Source: Gemmatimonadota bacterium
Lineage (GTDB): Bacteria > Gemmatimonadota > Gemmatimonadetes > Gemmatimonadales > GWC2-71-9
Direction of reading: 5' to 3'
Assembly (NCBI GenBank): GCA_025360265.1
Contig: JANYCP010000164.1
Span: forward strand, 1-20,325
Length of the DNA stretch: 20,325 bases
Part shown: positions 1 to 6,866 of the stretch, piece after piece
Layout: every line of letters starts with the position of its first letter
Position numbering within the stretch: the stretch's first letter is position 1
The notes under the pieces: model-generated
Seen by the model: the letters and a program-made list of their open reading frames with translations, nothing else
What the model was told of the DNA's origin: nothing
The model's database searches: none
Program-made: the position numbers and the translations under genes

Positions 1-461
1 AGCACCTGACAGATCCCCTCGTTGGCATAGATCCGCGCGGGGAGCGGCGTCGTGTTGCTGATTTCCAGCGTCACGTGGCCCTCCCACTCCGGCTCGAACG
101 GCGTCACGTTGGTAATGATGCCACAGCGGGCGTAGGTCGACTTTCCGACACAGATCGTGAGGACGTTCCGGGGAATCCGGAAGTACTCCACCGAGCGCGC
201 CAGCGCAAACGAGTTCGGCGGCACGACGCAGACGTCGCCCTGGAACTCGACAAAGCTCTTGGCGTCGAAGTTTTTGGGATCGACCACGGCGGACAGCACG
301 TTGGTGAAGATCTTGAACTCGTCAGCCACCCGCATGTCATAGCCGTAGGACGAGACACCGTAGGAGATGCCGCCTTCGCGCACCTGGCCGTCGGTGAATG
401 GCTCGATCATGCCGTGTTCGGTCGCCATGCGGCGAATCCAGCGGTCGGATTTGATGGACAT
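1..461 (-). CDS. dcd: dCTP deaminase, 3' end cut by window edge
   Basis: The enzyme deaminates dCTP to dUTP in the cytoplasm, feeding dTMP synthesis. The visible part is the N-terminal 153 residues; the family is usually about 180-195 residues, so only the C-terminal end is missing. It opens with [13 protein letters not shown], typical of bacterial Dcd. It then shows [11 protein letters not shown] (about 32-42), the [18 protein letters not shown] stretch (81-98), GKSTYARCG (106-114) holding the expected catalytic Ser108 and Arg112, and HVTLEISN (129-136) holding the expected catalytic Glu133. The segment between QVR and ISYG is a few residues shorter than in Pseudomonas-type Dcd. The start is the ATG read on the minus strand at 461-459, the only one giving the family N-terminus. 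No strong Shine-Dalgarno sequence precedes it. A TATATT on the minus strand (476-471) might be a -10 box for a nearly leaderless message, but no -35 goes with it. The gene is divergent from nuoA. Confidence 0.96.
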   Translation of the reverse strand, partial: MSIKSDRWIRRMATEHGMIEPFTDGQVREGGISYGVSSYGYDMRVADEFKIFTNVLSAVVDPKNFDAKSFVEFQGDVCVVPPNSFALARSVEYFRIPRNVLTICVGKSTYARCGIITNVTPFEPEWEGHVTLEISNTTPLPARIYANEGICQV

Positions 462-477
462 GGGGGCGGAATATAGA

Positions 478-508
478 GGGGCATCGGGTATCGGGCTTGG
501 GGCATGGG
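478..508 (+). other. G-quadruplex-type motif upstream of dcd and nuoA
   Basis: Five runs of three or four G (478-481, 486-488, 493-495, 499-502, 506-508) are separated by loops of only 3-4 bases (CATC, TATC, CTT, CAT). This satisfies the usual G3+N1-7 quadruplex pattern on the plus strand with one run to spare. It lies 17 bases upstream of the dcd start codon and about 50 bases upstream of the nuo -35 box. Folding and any regulatory role are inferred from the pattern only. Confidence 0.55.
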
Positions 509-547
509 ATTGTGCGGCGCTTACCTATGGCCCACGCCCCATGCCCC
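499..547. repeat. Inverted repeat of CATGGGG-type units
   Basis: GGGGCATGGG at 499-508 is exactly complementary to CCCATGCCCC at 538-547, with a 29-base loop. Extra degenerate copies of the same unit flank the right arm (CCCACGCCCC at 531-540 and CCCCATGCC at 544-552), so the left arm could pair in more than one register. No T-run follows on either strand and the flanking genes diverge, so it is not an intrinsic terminator. It may belong to a dispersed intergenic repeat family, which cannot be tested from this window. Confidence 0.5.
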
Positions 548-558
548 ATGCCTCCTCG

Positions 559-587
559 TTGAAATAACCACCCAAATCCGGTACAAT
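559..587 (+). promoter_or_regulatory. Predicted sigma70-type promoter of the nuo operon
   Basis: TTGAAA (559-564) and TACAAT (582-587) are separated by exactly 17 bases; each hexamer differs from the TTGACA/TATAAT consensus at one position. The predicted transcription start is near 594-595, about 33 bases upstream of the nuoA ATG. It is the only strong promoter-like pair I find in the dcd/nuoA gap, and it points into nuoA. The Rex-type operator begins right at the predicted start point, which supports this as the regulated nuo promoter. Confidence 0.75.
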
Positions 588-596
588 TCACCCGGG

Positions 597-614
597 TTGT
601 GAAATATTTCACGA
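597..614. promoter_or_regulatory. Rex-type redox operator at the nuo promoter
   Basis: The 18-mer reads TTGTGAAATATTTCACGA and contains a perfect 14-base palindrome, GTGAAATATTTCAC (599-612). It matches the Rex consensus TTGTGAANNNNTTCACAA at all but one fixed position. Rex is a dimeric Rossmann-fold repressor that binds DNA in the NAD+-rich state and leaves it when NADH rises; nuo is a known Rex target in Streptomyces coelicolor. The site starts about 9 bases after the -10 box and runs into the GAGG (613-616) before nuoA, so a bound protein would block initiation or early elongation. The half-sites also resemble the CRP pattern TGTGA-N6-TCACA, but the position downstream of the start point fits a repressor. 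No rex gene lies in the window. Confidence 0.8.
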
Positions 615-627
615 GGCGGCCACCCCG

Positions 628-993
628 ATGCTGCAGCCCTACATTCCGATCCTCCTGCTGCTCCTCTTCGTGGTCGCCAACGCGGTCCTGATCATTGCGG
701 CGTCCACGTTTCTGTCGTCATACCGTCCCACGGCCACCAAACGCGCTGCATACGAGTCGGGAATGCCGGTTATCGGCGACGCCCGCGAACGTTTTTCGGT
801 CAAGTTCTATCTGGTGGCGATGCTGTTCATCGTGTTCGACATCGAAACTGTGTACATGATCCCATGGGCGGTAGCGTTTCAGCAGGTCAAGGAGATGAGC
901 GGGGTCCTGCTACTCGAAATGTTGACCTTCGTGATCGTGCTGGGCGTGGGCTACATCTACATCTGGAAGCGGGGAGCATTGCAATGGGATTGA
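628..993 (+). CDS. nuoA: NADH-quinone oxidoreductase subunit A
   Basis: This is the small membrane subunit of complex I (homologue of mitochondrial ND3), sited at the junction of the peripheral and membrane arms. The 121 residues are normal for the family and hold three membrane helices (about 5-28, 60-82 and 92-112). The cytoplasmic loop carries AYESG (41-45), where many homologues have YECG, so the loop cysteine known from ND3 is a serine here. The [14 protein letters not shown] motif (67-80) provides the conserved acidic residues Asp71 and Glu73. The start is the ATG at 628; the GAGG at 613-616 is a rather distant Shine-Dalgarno sequence that overlaps the end of the Rex-type operator. It is the first gene of the nuo operon, and its 3' end overlaps nuoB by 10 bases. 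Confidence 0.97.
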   Translation: MLQPYIPILLLLLFVVANAVLIIAASTFLSSYRPTATKRAAYESGMPVIGDARERFSVKFYLVAMLFIVFDIETVYMIPWAVAFQQVKEMSGVLLLEMLTFVIVLGVGYIYIWKRGALQWD

Positions 994-1601
994 GCCCGCT
1001 GCCGATCGACCGCAACACGACCCACGAGAGCATTTCGCCCAACTGGGTCACCACGCGCCTCGATTTTCTCGCCAATTGGGGTCGAGCCAATTCGCTGTGG
1101 CCGATGCCGTTTGGCACAGCCTGCTGTGCTATTGAATTCATGGCGACCGCTGCCGCCCGTTTCGATATCGCGCGGTTCGGCATGGAGCGGATGAGCTTCT
1201 CGCCGCGACAGGCCGACGTCCTGATCTGTGCTGGCCGCCTGCCATTCAAGCTGGCGCCAGTCATCCGCCGGATCTGGGACCAGATGCCACAACCGAAGTG
1301 GGCGATTTCGATGGGTGCCTGCGCCTCGAGCGGCGGCATCTTTGACAACTACGCCATGGTGCAGGGTATCGACACGATCATTCCCGTCGACGTCTATGTC
1401 CCCGGCTGTCCGCCGCGGCCCGAGGGGCTGCTGTACGGCATCATGTTGCTGCAGAAGAAGATCATGGGTGAGACCATGGCCGATCCGTCGCTGCGAGTTG
1501 AACAGTTGGTCGGGCCCGACGGGTTGTTCCGGCGCCCCGAGCATATCGACGAGATCTCCGAGCCGTTCGGCAATTCCGTGCATCAGACGAGATCGGCGTG
1601 A
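984..1601 (+). CDS. nuoB: NADH-quinone oxidoreductase subunit B
   Basis: This subunit carries the terminal [4Fe-4S] cluster N2, which passes electrons to quinone. The 205 residues contain the tandem cysteines Cys47-Cys48 ([11 protein letters not shown]), Cys113 (GACASSGG) and Cys142 (VPGCPPRPE), with the same spacing as the N2 ligands of E. coli NuoB. The region before Cys113 reads [14 protein letters not shown] rather than the AGTLTNKMAP common in proteobacteria. The start is the ATG at 984, with GGGGAG (971-976) seven bases upstream. The same frame is open further upstream inside nuoA, but that stretch has no family similarity. The gene overlaps nuoA by 10 bases and nuoC by 4 (GTGA). Confidence 0.97.
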   Translation: MGLSPLPIDRNTTHESISPNWVTTRLDFLANWGRANSLWPMPFGTACCAIEFMATAAARFDIARFGMERMSFSPRQADVLICAGRLPFKLAPVIRRIWDQMPQPKWAISMGACASSGGIFDNYAMVQGIDTIIPVDVYVPGCPPRPEGLLYGIMLLQKKIMGETMADPSLRVEQLVGPDGLFRRPEHIDEISEPFGNSVHQTRSA

Positions 1602-2209
1602 GCGCTGCGGATACCGTTGGCGCGCTGCGCGCCAGGTTTCCGAAGGACGTCATTCGCTCGCACGTGGTGTGCGGGCAGGACGTCGTGTACGTATCCAATG
1701 ACAAGGCGCATGAGATTCTGCGGTGGTTGCAAGAGGATCCCGCGCAACAATTCAACTACCTCACCGACATTACCTGCGTTGAGCATCGCGACGCGGAACG
1801 CGAACTCGAAGTGGTCTACCAGCTGCGCTCGCTCAACCGCAAGGTCGACCTGCGCGTCAAGATCGGCCTGAATCCTGACGGTCCGCTGGTCGTGCGCTCG
1901 GTGATTGATCTCTGGGCCGGCGCCGACTGGCTCGAGCGCGAGGCATGGGACATGTTCGGCGTGAAGTTCAAAGGACACCCGGACCTGCGCCGGATTCTGA
2001 TGTGGGAGGGCTACGCCGAAGGCTTCCCGCTCCGGAAGTCGTTTCCGTTGCGTGGGCACTGGTCTCGCTCTGAACAGACCCGCCAGGCGCTGGAAGCAAA
2101 TCCCGAGGCGTACTACTCGTTGGAGGAACTGTCGATCGCCGAAGCGTATCACGAACTTCCGCTCGACGTTCGCGAACGACTCGCCAAGGCCGGGAAGGTT
2201 TTGCCGTGA
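1598..2209 (+). CDS. nuoC: NADH-quinone oxidoreductase subunit C
   Basis: This is the 30-kDa-type subunit of the connecting module, which packs against NuoD and carries no cofactor. The 203-residue protein holds the family signature [20 protein letters not shown] (about 112-131), followed by [11 protein letters not shown]. After this core the chain continues for about 48 charged residues ([15 protein letters not shown]... to the end), a tail longer than the minimal family core. The gene is separate, not fused to nuoD as in E. coli. The start is the GTG at 1598, overlapping the nuoB stop by four bases (GTGA), with only a weak Shine-Dalgarno sequence, so translational coupling is likely. Confidence 0.96.
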   Translation: MSAADTVGALRARFPKDVIRSHVVCGQDVVYVSNDKAHEILRWLQEDPAQQFNYLTDITCVEHRDAERELEVVYQLRSLNRKVDLRVKIGLNPDGPLVVRSVIDLWAGADWLEREAWDMFGVKFKGHPDLRRILMWEGYAEGFPLRKSFPLRGHWSRSEQTRQALEANPEAYYSLEELSIAEAYHELPLDVRERLAKAGKVLP

Positions 2210-3492
2210 CGCCGCGGACGATCGAGATGGAGCTGTCGACGCCGACGCTCGATGCACGAGGGCAGGTGCGCAACGTCCCGCTGGGCGTCTCGCGTCGCCC
2301 CAGCGAGTCAGTCAACGACGACTTCGGCGCCGAGCACATGCTGGTCAACATCGGCCCGCAGCATCCGGCCACGCATGGCGTGCTTCGCCTCGTCGTGGAA
2401 CTCGAAGGCGAAGCCGTGAAGCGTGTCATTCCGCACATCGGCTATCTGCATTCCGGATTCGAGAAACTCGGCGAATATCGATTCTACAACCAGATCATCC
2501 CGCTCACTGATCGTACCGACTACCTCTCGCCGATGGCCAACAACGTGGCCTTCGCCTTGGCCGCTGAAGCGCTGATGGGAATCGAGATCACCGAGCGTTG
2601 TCGCCTGCTTCGCGTCATCGCCTGTGAAATGAGTCGGATCATTTCCCACCTGGTCTGGGCGGGAACCACCGGCATCGATCTCGGAGCGTTCACGCCGTTC
2701 CTCTGGATGTTTGAACAGCGGGAACGGATCTACAATTTGCAGGAAGCGTGGACCGGCGCCCGGCTGACCACGTCGGTGTCGCGCATCGGCGGCATGATGG
2801 CCGACGTCCCGGACGGATGGGAAGCCGGCCTGCAGGAATTCGTCCGGACATTTCCGCTGACGCTGCGCGAAGTCGACACGATGTTCACCCGGAACGCGAT
2901 CTGGTGCGGCCGTACCCAGGGTGTTGGCGTCATGAGCGCCGAGGACGCGATCAACTACTCGCTGTCCGGGCCGATGTTGCGCGCCAGTGGCGTGGCCTAC
3001 GATGTCCGCAAGGACCGGCCATACCTCGGCTACGACGAATTCGACTTCGATGTGCCGGTGGGCGAGCACGGCGACATCTACGATCGCTATCGCGTCCGAC
3101 TCGAAGAGATGCACCAGTCGGTGCGAATCCTCGACCAGGCGCTGGCCAAGCTGAAGCCGGGCCCAATCAATGTGGCTGACCCGCGTATCTCGCTGCCGCC
3201 AAAATCGCGCTCCATGAGCGACATGGAAGCGATGATCTTCCACTTCAAGCAAGTGATGGAAGGCATTTCTCCGCCGGTGGGAGAGGTGTACTTTGGCGTC
3301 GAAAACCCGAAGGGCGAGTTGGGCTACTACCTGGTATCGGACGGGACAGCGAAGCCTGCGCGCTGGCGGATTCGCCCGCCGTCGTTTCTCAATCTCGCGG
3401 CCCTGCCGAAGCTGTGCGACGGTGCCCTCCTCTCGGACGTGATCGCAATCAATGCGAGCGTGGATATCGTGATGGGAGAAATCGATCGGTGA
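2206..3492 (+). CDS. nuoD: NADH-quinone oxidoreductase subunit D
   Basis: This 49-kDa-type subunit forms the quinone-reduction pocket with NuoB and NuoH. The 428-residue protein shows NIGPQHPATHGVLRLV (48-63), PHIGYLHSGFEKL (76-88) and DRTDYLSPM (102-110). His57 and Tyr106 correspond to the quinone-contacting His38 and Tyr87 of Thermus Nqo4, with the same 49-residue separation. The C-terminus SVDIVMGEIDR is typical. About 40 residues precede the conserved core. The start is the GTG at 2206, overlapping the nuoC stop (GTGA) and preceded by GGGAAGG at 2192-2198; an ATG at 2227 is a possible alternative with a poorer ribosome binding site. The family derives from [NiFe]-hydrogenase large subunits but lacks the metal ligands. 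Confidence 0.97.
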   Translation: MTPRTIEMELSTPTLDARGQVRNVPLGVSRRPSESVNDDFGAEHMLVNIGPQHPATHGVLRLVVELEGEAVKRVIPHIGYLHSGFEKLGEYRFYNQIIPLTDRTDYLSPMANNVAFALAAEALMGIEITERCRLLRVIACEMSRIISHLVWAGTTGIDLGAFTPFLWMFEQRERIYNLQEAWTGARLTTSVSRIGGMMADVPDGWEAGLQEFVRTFPLTLREVDTMFTRNAIWCGRTQGVGVMSAEDAINYSLSGPMLRASGVAYDVRKDRPYLGYDEFDFDVPVGEHGDIYDRYRVRLEEMHQSVRILDQALAKLKPGPINVADPRISLPPKSRSMSDMEAMIFHFKQVMEGISPPVGEVYFGVENPKGELGYYLVSDGTAKPARWRIRPPSFLNLAALPKLCDGALLSDVIAINASVDIVMGEIDR

Positions 3493-3989
3493 GCACGCAC
3501 GAGACCGCAGCGCATGAAACGGTGTTCGCTGGTGCCGTCCTGGCCAAGCTCGAAGCGCTCTATCCCAAGTATCCCGACAAGCGGTCGTTGTTGCTGCCGG
3601 CCCTGTGGATGATCCAGGAAGCGCGCGGCTGGATCTCCGATGGCAGCGTGGCCGAGGTCGCCGAGACACTCGGCCTGACATCGGCGTACGTGCGTGGCGT
3701 GGTCACGTTCTACACGATGTACCACACGCACCCGGTGGGCCGCCATTTTATCCAGGTCTGTACGACTTCGCCATGCGGCATTTGCGGCGCCGAGGATGTG
3801 GCGCGTGCGCTCGTCAAGGAAACAGGCTGCGGAGATCTTGGTGCCACCAGTCCGGATGGCCGATTCACGGTGATTGAAGTCGAGTGCCTCGGTGCGTGCG
3901 GATTTCCGACGCCAATCCTGATTGACGATGACTTCATTGAGAATGTCACCGTCGACAGGGTGCCCGCCATCCTGGCGCGATACATCTGA
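3489..3989 (+). CDS. nuoE: NADH-quinone oxidoreductase subunit E
   Basis: This 24-kDa-type thioredoxin-fold subunit of the NADH dehydrogenase module binds the [2Fe-2S] cluster N1a. The 166-residue product has the four expected ligands Cys91 and Cys96 (VCTTSPCGICG) and Cys133 and Cys137 (VECLGACG). An N-terminal helical region (about 14-75) includes LLLPALWMIQEARGWIS. The start is the GTG at 3489, overlapping the nuoD stop in GTGA, with GGGAGAA at 3474-3480 eight bases upstream. The frame is also open upstream inside nuoD, but that part does not resemble NuoE. Its stop shares one base with the nuoF ATG (TGATG). Confidence 0.96.
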   Translation: MSTHETAAHETVFAGAVLAKLEALYPKYPDKRSLLLPALWMIQEARGWISDGSVAEVAETLGLTSAYVRGVVTFYTMYHTHPVGRHFIQVCTTSPCGICGAEDVARALVKETGCGDLGATSPDGRFTVIEVECLGACGFPTPILIDDDFIENVTVDRVPAILARYI

Positions 3990-5296
3990 TGGGATATCCG
4001 CACCCGATTCATCCAAAGGAAACGCCGGTGCTGTCGAAGCACTTCGGCGAGGTTGAGGCACGCCCCTACGCTGGATGGGTTGAGCGCGGCGGCTACGTTG
4101 CGCTGAAGAAAGCACTCACGATGGCGCCCGATGACATTACGAGCGAAGTCAAGGCTTCGGGGCTGCGTGGGCGCGGCGGCGCTGGATTCCCGACCGGCCT
4201 CAAGTGGTCGTTCATGCCGAAGGAAGACGGCAAACCGCACTACCTCTGCTGCAATGCCGACGAGTCGGAACCGGGCACCTTCAAGGACCGCGAGATCCTC
4301 CGTTGGACGCCGCACGCACTGATCGAAGGCTGCGCGATTGCCCAGCTCGCGATCCGTGCGGAGACTTGCTACATCTACATTCGCGGCGAATTCACCGAGC
4401 CATACCACATCCTCCAGCGCGCGGTCGATGAGGCATATGCCAACGGTGTGCTCGGGGCCAATGCCTTCGGCTCCGGCCGGCGGATCGATATCGTGGTGCA
4501 TCGTGGTGCTGGTGCATACATCTGCGGTGAAGAGACCGCGATGATGAACTCGATCGAGGGGCGCCGCGGCAATCCCCGCATCAAGCCGCCGTTTCCTGCG
4601 GTCGCCGGATTGTTCGGCAAGCCGACCACGATCAACAACGTCGAAACGCTGGCGGCGGTGCCAGCGATCATCAATCAGGGCGCGGCGTGGTACGCCAAGC
4701 TCTCGCTCTCAAGCCCCAAAAGCACTGGTACCAAGCTGATCTCGGTGTGCGGCCACGTGCAACGGCCCGGCACCTACGAGATCACCATGGGGCTGCCGAT
4801 GAAGGAATTGATTTACGATCTCTGCGGGGGCATGCGACCAGGGCGCACGCTCAAGGCAGTTATTCCCGGCGGTTCATCAGTTCCGATCATGACGCCCGAA
4901 GAGGTCGAGAACTGCCCTACCGACTATGAAGGGATCGTCGCGAACGGGTCGATGCTCGGTTCGGGCGGCATGATTGTGATGGACGACACGACGGACATCG
5001 TGCATGTCGCGATGCGCCTGGCGAAGTTTTACGCCCACGAAAGCTGCGCGCAGTGCACCAACTGTCGCGAAGGGACCGCGTGGACGGCGCGAATTCTCGA
5101 GCGGATGCTCGCCGGCGAGGGCAAGGAATCGGATCTGGGGCTGTTGCTCGACCTCGCGGAGAACATGACGGGCAAGACGATCTGCGTGCTGAGTGATTCC
5201 TGCGCGGCGCCAGTGGTGAGCGGCATCCAGAAGTTTCGGCCCGACTTCGATCGACACCTCAATGTTGAGCGCCCGTTGAAGACGGCGGGAGTGTGA
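3989..5296 (+). CDS. nuoF: NADH-quinone oxidoreductase subunit F (NADH/FMN site)
   Basis: This 51-kDa-type subunit oxidises NADH through FMN and passes electrons to cluster N3. The 435 residues include the FMN-binding GRGGAGFPTG (61-70), the nucleotide-site segment CNADESEPGTFKDR (88-101) and GAGAYICGEETA (173-184). The N3 [4Fe-4S] ligands are Cys353, Cys356 and Cys359 (ESCAQCTNCREG) plus Cys399 (TICVLSD). An extra cysteine, Cys405, lies six residues after the last ligand where homologues usually have a small residue. The start is the ATG at 3989, overlapping the nuoE stop by one base; no clear Shine-Dalgarno sequence is visible, so coupling to nuoE is likely. Four bases separate it from nuoG. 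Confidence 0.97.
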   Translation: MGYPHPIHPKETPVLSKHFGEVEARPYAGWVERGGYVALKKALTMAPDDITSEVKASGLRGRGGAGFPTGLKWSFMPKEDGKPHYLCCNADESEPGTFKDREILRWTPHALIEGCAIAQLAIRAETCYIYIRGEFTEPYHILQRAVDEAYANGVLGANAFGSGRRIDIVVHRGAGAYICGEETAMMNSIEGRRGNPRIKPPFPAVAGLFGKPTTINNVETLAAVPAIINQGAAWYAKLSLSSPKSTGTKLISVCGHVQRPGTYEITMGLPMKELIYDLCGGMRPGRTLKAVIPGGSSVPIMTPEEVENCPTDYEGIVANGSMLGSGGMIVMDDTTDIVHVAMRLAKFYAHESCAQCTNCREGTAWTARILERMLAGEGKESDLGLLLDLAENMTGKTICVLSDSCAAPVVSGIQKFRPDFDRHLNVERPLKTAGV

Positions 5297-5300
5297 CGTC

Positions 5301-6866
5301 ATGAGCGACGAACTGGTGTCGGTCACGATCGACGGCCTGCCGCTCCAGGTGCCCGAAGGCACCATGATCATTGAAGCGGCGAAACAGGCCGGCGTGCTCG
5401 TGCCGCACTACTGCTATCACCCCTCGCTGCCGTCGCCGGCCGTCTGCCGCATGTGCCTCGTCGAAGTTGAGAAGGCGCCGAAGCTGATGCCATCATGCGT
5501 GACGGCCGTGGCTGAGGGACAGGTGGTGCATATCAATTCGCCGGCCGCCAAAAGCGCCCGCCAGGGCGTGCTGGAATTCCTGCTGATCAATCATCCGCTC
5601 GATTGCCCAATCTGCGATCAGGCTGGTGAGTGCGAGTTGCAGGACTTCGTCTTCCAGGAAGGGCGTTCGGGAAGTCGGTACGACGATTACCCCAAGCGCT
5701 ACGCACCGGTTGAGGATTTCGGCACCGACGTGCTCTATGTTCCGAATCGCTGCATCCTCTGCACGCGCTGCGTCCGCTTCATGGAAGACGTAGCGCAGGA
5801 CGGCGTGCTTGAGGTGTACCAGCGCGGCGACCGTTCCTACATCGGAATGGAGCCGGCGCACAAACTCGAGCATCCGTGGTCAGGCAACGTCGTCGACCTA
5901 TGTCCGGTCGGGTCGTTGATCTCGAAGGATTTCCTGCACCGCGCCCGCGCCTGGGATCTCGACAAGACCGCCTCGGTTTGCCCGGGGTGTACGCAGGGCT
6001 GCAACATGACGGTCGACACCCGGGACAGTACGGTGGTGCGGTTGCGGCCGCGGCCGAATCTCGATGTCAATCGCCATTTCATGTGCGATGCCGGGCGCGC
6101 CGACTACCGCTGGATGAATCGCGGCGATCGGGTCGAGGCACCATTGCACCAGGATGGCGGGAAGTTGCACGCCTGTGACTGGGATACCGCGCTGGATGAA
6201 ATGGCAGCGCTCATCCGCGCGAGCGACGGATCGGTCGTCTTGCTCGCAAGTGGGCGCGCTCCGTGTGAAGCGCTTGGTTGGACGATGCGACTGGCCGGGA
6301 ATAACGTGCGCGCGGCAGCGATCAAGGTGCCAATTGGACCAGAGGCCCCGATCGGTGCGATTCCGAACCTCGCACTGCGTGCTGAGCGAGCGCCGAATCT
6401 CGATGGCGCGCGAATGCTCGGTGTGTCAACGGATTGGTTGGCTGCCATCAACGCAGTGAAGGGCGCCGAACTCGTGATCGTGCTCGACGCCGAACTTGAC
6501 GACGCCGATATCGCTGCCTTGTCGGGCGCGACACACCTCATCCATTTCGCTACCGCAGTCGAACCGCGCCTCGCACATGCCGACTTCGTGGTGCCGATCG
6601 CGACAATGGCAGAAGAGCAGGGCGTCTTCGTCAACCGCGACAACCGGGCGCAACGATTCCTTCCGGCAAAGTCCGCTCCAGGGATGGCCCGGTCGGCATG
6701 GTGGGTGGCGTCGCAGGTTTGGCGCCGCGGGGGCGAGGGCCGCAGGGCCCCAGGCACAGCCTCCGAGGCATTCGGCTCGCTCGCACCGTTCGATGGGCTG
6801 ACGTATCGCGATCTCGGCCTCGGCGGTCGCGTGGTCGCCACCAGTCCTGCCGGGGCGGCACGATGA
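5301..6866 (+). CDS. nuoG: NADH-quinone oxidoreductase subunit G, short form
   Basis: This 75-kDa-type subunit wires electrons from the FMN module to the connecting module. The N-terminal ferredoxin region has Cys38, Cys49, Cys52 and Cys66 ([2Fe-2S] N1b), then His98, Cys102, Cys105 and Cys111 (N5), then Cys151, Cys154, Cys157 and Cys201 (N4). Cys227, Cys230, Cys234 and Cys262 (C-x2-C-x3-C-x27-C) match the off-pathway N7 cluster of E. coli and Thermus. At 521 residues it is much shorter than E. coli NuoG (about 910) or Thermus Nqo3 (783). The molybdopterin-oxidoreductase-like C-terminal domain is reduced to about residues 270-485. The last 35 residues are low-complexity and rich in Gly, Arg and Ala. 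The start is the ATG at 5301, after GGGAG (5287-5291). Confidence 0.96.
   Translation: MSDELVSVTIDGLPLQVPEGTMIIEAAKQAGVLVPHYCYHPSLPSPAVCRMCLVEVEKAPKLMPSCVTAVAEGQVVHINSPAAKSARQGVLEFLLINHPLDCPICDQAGECELQDFVFQEGRSGSRYDDYPKRYAPVEDFGTDVLYVPNRCILCTRCVRFMEDVAQDGVLEVYQRGDRSYIGMEPAHKLEHPWSGNVVDLCPVGSLISKDFLHRARAWDLDKTASVCPGCTQGCNMTVDTRDSTVVRLRPRPNLDVNRHFMCDAGRADYRWMNRGDRVEAPLHQDGGKLHACDWDTALDEMAALIRASDGSVVLLASGRAPCEALGWTMRLAGNNVRAAAIKVPIGPEAPIGAIPNLALRAERAPNLDGARMLGVSTDWLAAINAVKGAELVIVLDAELDDADIAALSGATHLIHFATAVEPRLAHADFVVPIATMAEEQGVFVNRDNRAQRFLPAKSAPGMARSAWWVASQVWRRGGEGRRAPGTASEAFGSLAPFDGLTYRDLGLGGRVVATSPAGAAR

Noticed and set aside
75..476. Plus-strand open frame over the left edge
   Set aside because: It is antisense to the dCTP deaminase gene, which carries the full set of family motifs.
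471..476. TATATT on the minus strand as a dcd promoter -10 box
   Set aside because: No -35 element lies at the right distance and the message would be almost leaderless, so I did not call it as a feature.
599..612. CRP/FNR-family reading of the nuo operator palindrome
   Set aside because: TGTGA-N6-TCACG does resemble a CRP site. However, the inner AA/TT extend the match to Rex, and its place downstream of the -10 box suits a repressor. Kept only as an alternative.
2308..3681. 457-codon open frame on the minus strand opposite nuoD and nuoE
   Set aside because: The product is Arg/His-rich without motifs, and the opposite strand encodes textbook NuoD and NuoE. Its length is explained by GC-rich third codon positions.
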